DNA from: Clostridiaceae bacterium
GTDB taxonomy: Bacteria; Bacillota; Clostridia; Lachnospirales; Lachnospiraceae
NCBI GenBank assembly: GCA_910575435.1
Contig: CAJTGI010000022.1
Location: 1 to 35,130 of the forward strand
Direction of reading: 5' to 3'
DNA length: 35,130 bases
Positions 1 through 7,536 of the stretch are shown here, piece by piece. The translations under genes were made by a program, and so were the position numbers. The stretch's first letter is position 1, and each line of letters begins with the position of its first letter. The notes beneath the pieces were generated by a model. That model saw only the letters and a list, made by a program, of their open reading frames with translations, ran no database searches and was not told where the DNA came from.

Positions 1-1642
1 TGATTGATGACAGCCTGTGTGCAATCATAATGACGGTCTTTCTGGGAGAATCCGCTGATTCTCCTTTTGAAAGAGCAGATAAAGCCTGCTGTACGCGCAC
101 CTCATTATCGGGGTCGGCAAACGCGGTTGCTTCATCAAGAATTAGGATAGGCGCATTTTTCAAAATTGCGCGGGCAATCGCTATTCTTTGCTGTTCGCCA
201 CCGGACAGATACACGCCTTTTGTGCCGACAACCGTATCAATGCCATTCGGTAATTTTTCAATAATATCCAAGCACTGTGCAGCTTCCAGAGCATGGGCGA
301 TTTCTTCGCGTGTAGCGTTTGGTTTTGCCATACGCACATTTTCTAATATGGACGCTTTAATAAGGCGGCTGTTCTGAAATACAAAAGATACCTTATTCAT
401 CAATGTTTCTTTCGGAATGTCGCGTATGTCGGTATTGCCTATCAGTACGCGCCCTTTTTGCGGGTCAAAAAACCTTGTGACGATATTTGCAAGCGTTGTC
501 TTACCGCCGCCGGACGCTCCTACCAATGTGACTGTCTGCCCCGGCTTTATGGAAAGAGATACATCATTGAGCGCGTTTTTCTCTCCGTCATAGCTGTAAC
601 TAACGTGTTCCAATGTAATTCCATTATTTTTAGGAATATTATTCACGCTGCTTTCAGATAATGGTTTTTCGTTCAGCACTTCATCAATCCTGTTGATTGC
701 GTCGCCTACAATCATTGCGTCCTCGCTCATAAACATAATTTTTGTAAGCGTCGTACCGATAACAGGCGTAATCACAATATAGAAGATAAGGTTTAACAGA
801 AGTTCATTTGTTACGCCGCCCCTTGTAAAGAGAATACCCCCGGCAATCAGAAACGCAAATACGCCGTTAATTGCCGTTGTATAGAACATCATAGGCAGAC
901 GCAGCCCCTTTGTATATGCAATTACCCATGTTTCGTAATTGTCTATCGCATCTTTGAAGCGTTTGAAAGAAAAAATTGTCTGCCCGAAAGTCTTTACTAC
1001 GGGTACGCCCCGTACATATTCAACAGCTTCGTTTGACATATCAGCAAGCGCATTTTGATATTGTTCCATTCGCTTTTCCATGTCTTTTCCTGTCATTTTC
1101 ATCATAATCAGAAAACCAAGCACAACTGGAACAAGGCTTAAAAGCCCTAACCGCCAGTCAAAGGCAAGCAACAGGAAAAGCAGCCCTATGGGTGTGGCAA
1201 TCGCCCCCGCTTTGTCGGGAAGCCTGTGTGCAAGATATGTTTCCGTAGCGGTACTGGAAGTATTTACTATTCTCCGCAGCTTTCCGCTTCCATACTTTTC
1301 CGTTACCCCAAGCGGCAAGGCTGTAATATGGCGCATAAGCTCTTTTCGGATATTTGCGGCAACCCGGAACGCGCTCATATGCGAACACATCAAGGCGGCT
1401 ATGTAGACAACAATAGAGATAACCGCAAACAATACCGCAGACCACCCGTAGCTTGTAACATTCCCCGCCTGTGAGAAATTCGGGGAAACTTCCAGTATGT
1501 CGTGAATGATACGCCATATATACCAAAAAGGCACAAGAGCTAACAGCGCACTCATTACGGACAATACCCAAGAAAGATAGGTTAATATTCTGTGCCCTCC
1601 GGCATAGCCCATCAGTCTTGATAGATTAGACTGTTTTTTCAT
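1..1642 (-). CDS. ABC exporter, fused permease-ATPase (3' end outside window)
   Basis: A half-size ABC exporter with an N-terminal six-helix membrane domain and a C-terminal ATPase, which would work as a homo- or heterodimer to export a drug, peptide or lipid. About 547 codons are visible; the frame is still open at the left edge, so roughly the last 30 to 40 residues are missing. Reading the minus strand shows Walker A GASGGGKTT (near 493-520), signature LSGGEQQR (near 186-209) and Walker B ILILDEATAFAD (near 112-148). The start is the ATG at 1642, preceded by a consensus AAGGAGG at 1650-1656. It lies 193 bases downstream of the tetR-type gene in the same direction, which suggests that the regulator controls it. 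In Clostridia such TetR plus exporter sets (often two exporters) are common cargo of elements with serine recombinases; the second exporter would be off the left edge. Family certain, substrate unknown. Confidence 0.93.
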   Translation of the reverse strand, partial: MKKQSNLSRLMGYAGGHRILTYLSWVLSVMSALLALVPFWYIWRIIHDILEVSPNFSQAGNVTSYGWSAVLFAVISIVVYIAALMCSHMSAFRVAANIRKELMRHITALPLGVTEKYGSGKLRRIVNTSSTATETYLAHRLPDKAGAIATPIGLLFLLLAFDWRLGLLSLVPVVLGFLIMMKMTGKDMEKRMEQYQNALADMSNEAVEYVRGVPVVKTFGQTIFSFKRFKDAIDNYETWVIAYTKGLRLPMMFYTTAINGVFAFLIAGGILFTRGGVTNELLLNLIFYIVITPVIGTTLTKIMFMSEDAMIVGDAINRIDEVLNEKPLSESSVNNIPKNNGITLEHVSYSYDGEKNALNDVSLSIKPGQTVTLVGASGGGKTTLANIVTRFFDPQKGRVLIGNTDIRDIPKETLMNKVSFVFQNSRLIKASILENVRMAKPNATREEIAHALEAAQCLDIIEKLPNGIDTVVGTKGVYLSGGEQQRIAIARAILKNAPILILDEATAFADPDNEVRVQQALSALSKGESADSPRKTVIMIAHRLSSI

Positions 1643-1730
1643 TGAAAAAAACCTCCTTGAAAATTTTTTATGATATGAGGACTAAATAACTGCCCTCGAA
1701 TATCCTTATTTGATTAGTGGCGTCTTTATG

Positions 1731-1759
1731 AAGTTAGCTAAAACTAACCTATGCGTCAA
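1731..1759 (-). promoter_or_regulatory. Candidate promoter of the ABC exporter with overlapping dyad
   Basis: On the minus strand TTGACG (1754-1759) is followed after 17 bases by TAACTT (1731-1736), a plausible sigma-A promoter. The dyad GTTAG-N6-CTAAC (1733-1748) covers the -10 and spacer, so a repressor could sit there. This would give the exporter its own start besides read-through from the regulator gene. Confidence 0.45.
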
Positions 1760-1761
1760 AT

Positions 1762-1789
1762 ATAATGGAAAGTGTAAACTTTCCATTAT
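1762..1789. terminator. Strong hairpin between tetR-type gene and exporter gene
   Basis: A perfect 12-bp inverted repeat (ATAATGGAAAGT at 1762-1773 and its complement at 1778-1789) with a 4-base loop. It lies downstream of the tetR-type stop codon on the minus strand. No clean T-run follows, so it could be a terminator, a processing site or an operator. Confidence 0.5.
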
Positions 1790-1835
1790 CAAATCTTATT
1801 ATCACATTTATTTGTAATCGAGCCTGCTCGATTTA

Positions 1836-2453
1836 TTATTGCCCCATAATTTTCATCCACCCGGCGGTATAGAAAGCTCTCATTTCTTTCAAATAGTGCT
1901 TTGCTTCTTCAAGCGGCATTTCATGTATAATCAGCTCAAAAAATGTGTTGAACATTCCCGTAATCAAAATATGCTCTAACCGTTCATCAATGGGCGGCGC
2001 TGGTCTGCCTAACTTTTCAAGAACTGCTAAATAATCATGTGTTCCCTTTGTTTCGATTTCCACCATTTCATCAATCAGCTTTGAAAAACGTGTTCCCTCC
2101 GAACAGCAAAGTATGAGCTTAAATTCATTCAAGTGTTCATAGGCGTACAAGAGCATTTCATACATATACACGCCGGAAGTAGAAGTAAGATTGTCGGGCT
2201 GTTCCTCTGGCGGTATTTCTGCAAATTCTTTCTGTGCCTTGCAAAAGAGTTCCAATAAGAAATTGTAGTGTTCGCCTACCAGTGCTTCAAATAAATCCTC
2301 CTTGCTGTTATAGTAGCCATAAAACGCGCCTGTCGTTACCCCCGCCGTTTTGACAATATTCCGCAGGGAAGCAGACTTATAGCCTTTTTCAAGAAATTCC
2401 TGCATGGCGGCTGAATGGATTAAATGTAGTGTTGTCTGCTCTGCTTCGCTCAT
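1836..2453 (-). CDS. TetR/AcrR family transcriptional regulator
   Basis: A 205-residue repressor of usual TetR length. The N-terminal helix-turn-helix is clear around residues 25-47, with the typical text SLRNIVKTAGVTTGAFYGYY followed by the family-typical KEDLFEALV. The remaining ~150 residues are the variable ligand-binding and dimerisation domain. The start is the ATG at 2453, with GGGAGG directly upstream (2461-2466). Its promoter carries a strong palindrome overlapping the -10 element, pointing to autoregulation. The downstream co-directional exporter is the likely target, so it probably responds to a toxic compound the exporter removes. Ligand not deducible. Confidence 0.95.
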   Translation of the reverse strand: MSEAEQTTLHLIHSAAMQEFLEKGYKSASLRNIVKTAGVTTGAFYGYYNSKEDLFEALVGEHYNFLLELFCKAQKEFAEIPPEEQPDNLTSTSGVYMYEMLLYAYEHLNEFKLILCCSEGTRFSKLIDEMVEIETKGTHDYLAVLEKLGRPAPPIDERLEHILITGMFNTFFELIIHEMPLEEAKHYLKEMRAFYTAGWMKIMGQ

Positions 2454-2469
2454 TTTCTCACCTCCCTGT

Positions 2470-2526
2470 ATATAACGGTGTTATATATCACTGTTATATG
2501 ATACTGCAAATCAGAGAATTTGTCAA
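2470..2526 (-). promoter_or_regulatory. tetR-type gene promoter and operator
   Basis: On the minus strand TTGACA (2521-2526), a 17-base spacer and TATCAT (2498-2503) form a near-consensus promoter. An imperfect inverted repeat, ATATAACGGTG (2470-2480) against CACTGTTATAT (2489-2499), matches at 10 of 11 positions and abuts the -10 element. That is the position expected for a TetR-type operator. Confidence 0.75.
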
Positions 2527-2686
2527 TGGCACAAAAAAATTTTTGCTGATTTATTCTGTGGCATTGGCATTTCACAAACTTCCCCGTATTAAGAAACAAG
2601 GAAAACTTTTTGAAGAATTTCTCTCAAAACTCCGTCAAAACTGCCCTGTGTGGTGTTGTAGGTAGTGAGAGGAATTATCAGAGGGT

Positions 2687-2769
2687 TTGGGATTCTTCCC
2701 AACAAGCAAAATCTGTCCGTCAAGCCATAGCGCGAACGGGCAGATTTACGGAAAAGGGTACCCTTTTCC
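2687..2769. repeat. Three consecutive dyads upstream of the recombination genes
   Basis: Dyad 1 is TTGGGA/TCCCAA (2687-2702). Dyad 2 has 12-base arms at 2709-2720 and 2736-2747 with one mismatch. Dyad 3 is a perfect 20-bp palindrome, GGAAAAGGGTACCCTTTTCC (2750-2769). They lie between the tetR-type promoter and the tnpW-like gene and would fold as successive stem-loops in a plus-strand transcript. Confidence 0.6.
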
Positions 2770-2825
2770 TATGCTTGCTCCGAAACTTCTCACTTTAACA
2801 AATACGGAAAGGAAGGGAAAAAAGA

Positions 2826-3026
2826 ATGGATTGGGAACTGGAAATCAAGGACAGCGAATTTGTACCTCAAAAGAGAAAGCCAACAGAAGAAACCGTCTGC
2901 TACAAAATCGGCGGCACATACTATGAAGTGTCTACCTCCTGCGGCGGCTCGGAACGGCTCCGCGACAAGATGATACGGCTCATAAAATCGGAAACCGTCA
3001 AACCGCCCAATGACAAACAGGGATAA
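2826..3026 (+). CDS. TnpW-like transposon-encoded small protein
   Basis: A 66-residue protein with an acidic N terminus and a core reading CYKIGGTYYEVSTSCGG, followed by a basic helix ending DKMIRLIKSE. This resembles the short TnpW-type proteins that precede large serine recombinases in Tn4451-like elements of Clostridia. Their role is not established; a recombination accessory function is inferred only from position. The ATG at 2826 has an AGGGAAAA purine tract upstream. The stop at 3026 lies 61 bases before the preferred recombinase start, so the two are probably co-transcribed. Confidence 0.65.
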   Translation: MDWELEIKDSEFVPQKRKPTEETVCYKIGGTYYEVSTSCGGSERLRDKMIRLIKSETVKPPNDKQG

Positions 3027-3087
3027 ATGCGCTATAATAAGGATAGCACACTGTTTGTCGGGCGTTCATTACAGGAGGAATGAACAT

Positions 3088-4719
3088 ATGACAGCAAATA
3101 CATATAAGCCCGGACAGATAACAGCATTATACGCCCGTCTTTCGCAGGAAGATACGTTAGAGGGCGACAGCAACAGCATTGTGAACCAGAAAGCAGTCCT
3201 CTCCAGATATGCGGCGGACAACGGCTTTTCCAATCCCGTTTTCTTCATTGACGACGGTGTATCGGGCGTGACGTTCGACAGACCAAATTTTAACCGCATG
3301 ATTGCAGAGATTGAAGCCGGAAACGTGGCGACGGTCATTGTCAAGGATATGTCAAGATTAGGGCGCGATTATCTGAAAGTCGGCTACTATACAGAAATCT
3401 TTTTCGTAGAGCGTGACGTTAGATATATCGCAATCAATGACGGTGTGGACAGCGCAAAGGGGGATAACGATTTTACCCCGTTCCGCAACCTGTTTAATGA
3501 TTTTTACGCCAAAGACACAAGCAAAAAGGTACGGGCAATCAAGCGGGCGCAAGGACAGGCGGGGGAACATCTGACAAAGCCGCCCTATGGCTACATGGTA
3601 AGCCCTGCGGACAAAAAGCAATGGATTGTAGACGAGGAAGCCGCCGCTGTGGTGAAACGGGTTTTTGATTTATGTATCGGTGGGAAAGGTCCCATGCAGA
3701 TAGCAAAAATCCTCAAAGAAGATAAGGTACTGACTGCCAAAGCCCACTACGCAAAGAAAAAAGGGAAAGCACTTCCCGAAAATCCCTATGACTGGAGGGA
3801 TAGTACCATTGTCGGTATTTTGGAGCGTATGGACTACTGCGGGCATACGGTGAACTTCAAAAGCTATTCCAAATCCCACAAGCTGAAAAAGCGGATTCCT
3901 ACCACAAAGGAACAGCAGGCGGTTTTCTATAATACCCATGAAGCGATTGTGGAGGACGCAGTTTTTGAACGAGTGCAGGAACTAAGGGCGAACAAACGCC
4001 GCCCAACAAAAGCAGACCGACAGGGCTTGTTCTCCGGCTTGGTATACTGTGCGGATTGTGGGAGCAAATTACACTTTGCCACTTGTAAAAGTTTTAATGG
4101 CTCACAAGACCATTACCGCTGTGCAAAGTACAAGAGCAATACGGGAAGCTGTACGGCTCATTTTATCCGCAAGGAAGTGTTAAAGCAGATAGTATGGAGC
4201 AGAATATTTGATGTGACCGCCCTTTTCTTTGATGACATCATGGCTTTCCATGAAATGATGTATCAGCAACGCTCCGCTGAAACGGAAAAGGAGATGAAAC
4301 GCAGGAAGCGTGAAGTCGGACAGGCGAGGAAGCGTATAGCGGAACTTGACCGTATCTTCAAGCGGATTTATGAGGACGATATAAGCGGCGCAATCAGCCA
4401 CGACAGGTTTTTGAAGCTGTCCGCAGAGTATGAAGCGGAACAGCGGGAACTGGAAGAAAAGGTCAAGGCAGACCAGCAGGAAGTCGATACCTACGAACAG
4501 AACAAGAGCGATTTTGACAGCTTCGCCGCGATTATCCGCAAGTATGTGGGGATAAAGGAACTCACCCCTGCAATCGTCAATGAATTTATCAAGAAAATCA
4601 TAGTCCATGCGCCGGAAAAGATGGACGGGAAACGGGTACAGAAAGTAGATATTGTATTCAACTTTGTTGGGGAAATCAATTTCCTTTCTGCCACGCAATC
4701 CAAACAGCAAGGCGCATAG
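3088..4719 (+). CDS. Large serine recombinase (TnpX-like)
   Basis: A 543-residue site-specific recombinase that would excise and insert the surrounding element. The resolvase domain starts at ITALYARLSQED, with catalytic Ser19 in the YARLS motif and the usual SIVNQ text behind it. Later come the conserved KDMSRLGRD motif, the recombinase domain with KPPYGY, and a zinc ribbon with CADCG and CAKYKSNTGSC. A long charged coiled coil follows, and a C-terminal region resembling DUF4368. I chose the ATG at 3088 because AGGAGGA sits 7 bases upstream; the frame is open back to 3010, but that part lacks a ribosome site and homology-like text. Full length and apparently intact. Tn4451-type relatives use large-serine chemistry with a GA crossover dinucleotide; the element ends could not be placed. 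Confidence 0.95.
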   Translation: MTANTYKPGQITALYARLSQEDTLEGDSNSIVNQKAVLSRYAADNGFSNPVFFIDDGVSGVTFDRPNFNRMIAEIEAGNVATVIVKDMSRLGRDYLKVGYYTEIFFVERDVRYIAINDGVDSAKGDNDFTPFRNLFNDFYAKDTSKKVRAIKRAQGQAGEHLTKPPYGYMVSPADKKQWIVDEEAAAVVKRVFDLCIGGKGPMQIAKILKEDKVLTAKAHYAKKKGKALPENPYDWRDSTIVGILERMDYCGHTVNFKSYSKSHKLKKRIPTTKEQQAVFYNTHEAIVEDAVFERVQELRANKRRPTKADRQGLFSGLVYCADCGSKLHFATCKSFNGSQDHYRCAKYKSNTGSCTAHFIRKEVLKQIVWSRIFDVTALFFDDIMAFHEMMYQQRSAETEKEMKRRKREVGQARKRIAELDRIFKRIYEDDISGAISHDRFLKLSAEYEAEQRELEEKVKADQQEVDTYEQNKSDFDSFAAIIRKYVGIKELTPAIVNEFIKKIIVHAPEKMDGKRVQKVDIVFNFVGEINFLSATQSKQQGA

Positions 4720-4732
4720 GAACTCAAAAAGA

Positions 4733-4763
4733 CGGTACAGCCCTTGTAATCGGGGCTATACCG
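4733..4763. terminator. Hairpin after the recombinase gene
   Basis: Eleven-base arms CGGTACAGCCC (4733-4743) and GGGCTATACCG (4753-4763), 10 of 11 paired, begin 14 bases after the recombinase stop. There is no T-run, so termination is plausible but not certain. Confidence 0.5.
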
Positions 4764-4905
4764 CCTAATCTGAAATTACTTCCCTCTAACCGTAAACATT
4801 TGCATTTACTGGCTTTTTGAGCATTTTCCTTTCTTTGTGATTTTCACAAAACCCTGCATAACTCAGTATAAATTGGTATAGTTTGGTGCAGATTTGAAGT
4901 AAGCT

Positions 4906-5055
4906 CGGTGTTCGGTCTGAAGGCAATAACTTCCAACTGTAAATAGATTTTCGGTTGCCAAGCATATCCGTATATTGGTAGGCATACCTCCCATCTGCTC
5001 TCTATGTTTCCCCGTCGTTTAAGACACGGCCTCTATTATCTTTTCTCCGTACCAT
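4906..5055 (-). pseudogene. int: Remnant of a Tn916-family tyrosine integrase N terminus
   Basis: Reading the minus strand from an ATG at 5055 with GAAAGGAGC upstream gives MVRRKDNRGRVLNDGET, a stop (TAG, 5002-5004), then RADGRYAYQYTDMLGNRK and SIYSWKLLPSDRTP in the same frame. Tn916-type integrases begin with a very similar DNA-binding domain (RRDNKGR...GESQRKDGRY...YSWKL...TP). The stop falls where relatives have Gln, so a single CAG to TAG change explains it. Homology ends at codon 50; the following codons read unrelated text and no catalytic domain remains. It is a dead relic of an integrative element, abutting the recombinase element on its left. Confidence 0.8.
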
Positions 5056-5096
5056 AGTAGCTCCTTTCTGATGAAAAGAGCGTTGCAAGCAGTAAA

Positions 5097-5125
5097 ATCA
5101 TACCACAAACAACGCCATTTTTCAA
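5097..5125 (-). promoter_or_regulatory. Promoter of the integrase remnant
   Basis: On the minus strand TTGAAA (5120-5125), a 17-base spacer and TATGAT (5097-5102) lie 42 bases upstream of the remnant's start codon. The near-consensus promoter appears to have outlived the gene it served. Confidence 0.6.
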
Positions 5126-5526
5126 CGATATGCAAAGATATAACAAATTATGAAATGTTATATTGCGTCAACACTTTCCAAATATTTCTCAAATAATCGG
5201 CGTCTTTGTTCCGTTTTTTAGGATAAAGTCATAATTTCTTGAATCTTACACAACTACTTTCACTAAAATCCACAAAAAATCAAGGTACATGAGCCACCTC
5301 CCATGCACCTCGAAGTGCTTATCATCCCTTATTTTAAGCCATTCCTGGATTATCCAAAATATCTCTTCAAAAGACCCTCAAATGCTTTTCCATATCATAA
5401 CTCGGTATAGATTGTCAATTGTTTGGTCTATAAATTGGTCCAAATAGAAATTTTGTAGACCACACTATTATATCATTCCTATCTTTTTCAAACACATTTT
5501 TTGACTTAAACATACAAATCCTCTTT
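5126..5526. other. Non-coding gap downstream of the Fic gene
   Basis: No gene is supported here. Two inverted repeats are visible: AGGTACATG/CATGCACCT (5283-5291 and 5302-5310, one mismatch), and a longer imperfect stem with arms at 5425-5436 and 5449-5461. The second lies about 66 bases past the Fic stop codon and could terminate it, although no T-run follows. The rest is AT-rich without recognisable signals. Confidence 0.4.
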
Positions 5527-6588
5527 TCATTTACTATCTTCCCTAACATAATACGTACCCCGTCCTGAGCCATACTTAACGATCAAACCTTCTTCTGTAA
5601 GTTTCTTGAGAGATGCAAGCACAGAAGACCTTCCGATGCTTGGACAATGAGCTACAACATCTGCACTCGTAAATTTACCAACTTTCTCTTCAACATATTT
5701 TTTGACAATATCATACGCTGAACTTCCTTTGTGAGCATCGGAGAGCATACCCACCCTATCCTCAAATTCTGTATAGCAGGCAAGAATTACCATAAGCATA
5801 TAGCGGATAAACGGAGTCGGATCATTTTCTTCCTCATGCCAGCCTACATCTGATATTTCAAGTGTATCATAATACCTGTCTTTTGTTTTCTCTATTTGCT
5901 TTTCAATACTAATATATTTCCCAATATTATACCCGCTTTTGTATAGCAATAACAGCGTCAGAAGCCTGCTCATTCTTCCGTTTCCGTCATTAAAAGGATG
6001 GATGCAGAGAAAATCGCAGATAAATACAGGAATCAAAATAAGGGCATCCACCTTTTCACTTGCAATTGCCTGCTCATATGCATTGCACAGTTTCTCGACA
6101 GCTTCCGGTGTATCGTATGGAGCAATCGGTGTAAATCTCGTGACCACTGTTCCGTCTGGCTTTGTCTCATTAATATAATTCTGTATATTCTTAAAATGTC
6201 CTCCATAAGAGAAACCGGCTCTTCTTAACAGATCCCTGTGAAGCTGTAATATATAAGTTGACCTGACAGGAATATATTCGTTACTCTCATGGATTGTATT
6301 TAGCACATCTCTATAACCCATAATTTCATCTTCATCCCTATTGCGGGGAGTTGTCTTTTCCTTAAAAAGCTGTTTCATTCGGGCTGATGTCGTAACAATT
6401 CCCTCTATTTTGTTAGAAGCTTCCGTACTCTGAATCTTTGCAATTTCAACAAGACGATCTAATTCTACCGGCTTCTGCCTTATGAAGAGATCCTGCCTTC
6501 CTTTACATTCGTGGATTTTAGCAACAAAATTTAGTATATCTGTATCCCATGTTCGTTCAGCTAATTTGCTGTAATCAAATTTCCTCAT
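5527..6588 (-). CDS. Fic family protein with C-terminal winged helix
   Basis: A 353-residue Fic protein. Such enzymes usually transfer AMP to a hydroxyl of a target protein. The catalytic motif HPFNDGNGRMSR lies at about residues 197-208 and fits HxFx(D/E)GNGRxxR with every key residue present. An inhibitory helix motif SNKIEG (about 58-63) fits (S/T)xxxE(G/N), which blocks the ATP site, so this is a self-inhibited enzyme with the inhibitory helix N-terminal to the Fic core. The last ~70 residues look like a winged helix (VVAHCPSIGRSSVLASLKKL), suggesting DNA binding. I chose the ATG at 6588 because AAGGGAG lies 4 bases upstream; the frame extends 13 codons further without such a site. The gene stands alone. 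The promoter has three copies of TTGGACG, consistent with autoregulation by the winged helix. Target protein unknown. Confidence 0.93.
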   Translation of the reverse strand: MRKFDYSKLAERTWDTDILNFVAKIHECKGRQDLFIRQKPVELDRLVEIAKIQSTEASNKIEGIVTTSARMKQLFKEKTTPRNRDEDEIMGYRDVLNTIHESNEYIPVRSTYILQLHRDLLRRAGFSYGGHFKNIQNYINETKPDGTVVTRFTPIAPYDTPEAVEKLCNAYEQAIASEKVDALILIPVFICDFLCIHPFNDGNGRMSRLLTLLLLYKSGYNIGKYISIEKQIEKTKDRYYDTLEISDVGWHEEENDPTPFIRYMLMVILACYTEFEDRVGMLSDAHKGSSAYDIVKKYVEEKVGKFTSADVVAHCPSIGRSSVLASLKKLTEEGLIVKYGSGRGTYYVREDSK

Positions 6589-6600
6589 GAAATCTCCCTT

Positions 6601-6655
6601 CGTCCAATTTTTACTTATTACGTCCAATTATAAGCGAATTTGGACGAAAAAACAA
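6601..6655 (-). promoter_or_regulatory. Fic promoter with three TTGGACG repeats
   Basis: On the minus strand TTGTTT (6650-6655), 17 bases and a perfect TATAAT (6627-6632) form the promoter. On the plus strand CGTCCAATT occurs at 6601-6609 and 6621-6629, and its inverse AATTTGGACG at 6637-6646. One pair flanks the -10 box as an inverted repeat and the third copy covers the transcript start region. The layout suits an autorepressor operator. Confidence 0.65.
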
Positions 6656-6929
6656 TGTGTTGAACAAATGCCAATGCGAGACGCCTTATAAAATAAAGCG
6701 CACGCACGATGCACTTGTTCGCAACCATCGGAACAGTCTGTTTGCACAATTCCAAAGCAACACCAAATTCACCGTGTAAATCAAATTTAATGACGGAATC
6801 CTTGATTATCTGTCCATTTTCGTCACGCTGCATCATAAGCGTACCGTTAAACAACTTTGAAAGGAAGGGTGACAGGTCAATGAAATGGATGGATGCCCTC
6901 AAACTCAACCTTTTTACGGTCGATTTGTG
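6656..6929. other. Gap with a weak, possibly decayed reading frame
   Basis: Between the Fic promoter and the next gene no convincing gene is present. On the minus strand a frame open from a TTG at 6908 reads protein-like text such as MMQRDENGQIIKDSVIKFDL and HGEFGVALELCKQTVPMVAN, but it has no ribosome site and runs into the Fic promoter. A second minus frame upstream reads LLAQIDRKKVEFEGIHPFH before a stop. Together these could be a frameshifted remnant of an older gene. I do not recognise a family. Confidence 0.3.
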
Positions 6930-7535
6930 CTAAAAGATTTTCCTAAAATGAACAAAAGACAACATACCAATTGGAATAAAATAAGCACACCAAAATTCAA
7001 GTGCAATCACTCCTCCTACATCTGTTCCACCATATGACATGGCGCTGAATATTCCCGTCATCGGCATAATAAAACAAGAAAAAAAGAAGATTCCATGAAC
7101 CAGCATTAAATACTTCAGCCACTTATCTGCTTTTACTTTTGCATCTATTGTAAGTCCCAGGAAAAACGTTGAAAGCGCCATCATGCCATATCCAAGCAAG
7201 TCATAGTTAAAAAGCAATCCACCTCTTGAAAAGTCAAGTATTCCCCTAGCCTGCTCACCAAGGGAATCCAATCGGACAGAAGTTGTCTGTGCAAAATACA
7301 CAAGAAACACCAAAACAGCATAAATCGCAGCAAATGTCATTGCAACATAGGCGGCCACCCTATGTCTTTCATCACTTTCATAGCAAAAGCCAGCAACCAT
7401 CATAATATATCCAATAGGTAATATCATACATACGAAATAACTTCCAAAATTAAAGGAAATCAACATGCAGATAGCAAATAACGCTACGCAAATCGTTACT
7501 ACCAAAGTTCCTATACTTGCTATAGTCTTATTCAT
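6930..7535 (-). CDS. Six-helix membrane protein, last gene of the sensor operon
   Basis: A 201-residue protein with about six hydrophobic segments. The first begins at IASIGTLVVTICVALFAIC and the last ends near the C terminus. There is no signal peptide, no catalytic motif and no family I recognise. The start is the ATG at 7535, with GAGGGAGG upstream lying inside the preceding gene. That gene's stop ends at 7537, one base before this start, so translation is almost certainly coupled. As the last gene of the response regulator, kinase and binding-protein operon, it may take part in sugar sensing or transport, but that is inference from position only. Confidence 0.8.
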   Translation of the reverse strand: MNKTIASIGTLVVTICVALFAICMLISFNFGSYFVCMILPIGYIMMVAGFCYESDERHRVAAYVAMTFAAIYAVLVFLVYFAQTTSVRLDSLGEQARGILDFSRGGLLFNYDLLGYGMMALSTFFLGLTIDAKVKADKWLKYLMLVHGIFFFSCFIMPMTGIFSAMSYGGTDVGGVIALEFWCAYFIPIGMLSFVHFRKIF

Positions 7536-7536
7536 A

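Noticed and set aside
1158-1571. A minus-strand 137-codon frame within the left-edge ABC exporter
   Set aside because: It is a different frame from the one carrying Walker A, signature and Walker B, and its text has no membrane-helix pattern.
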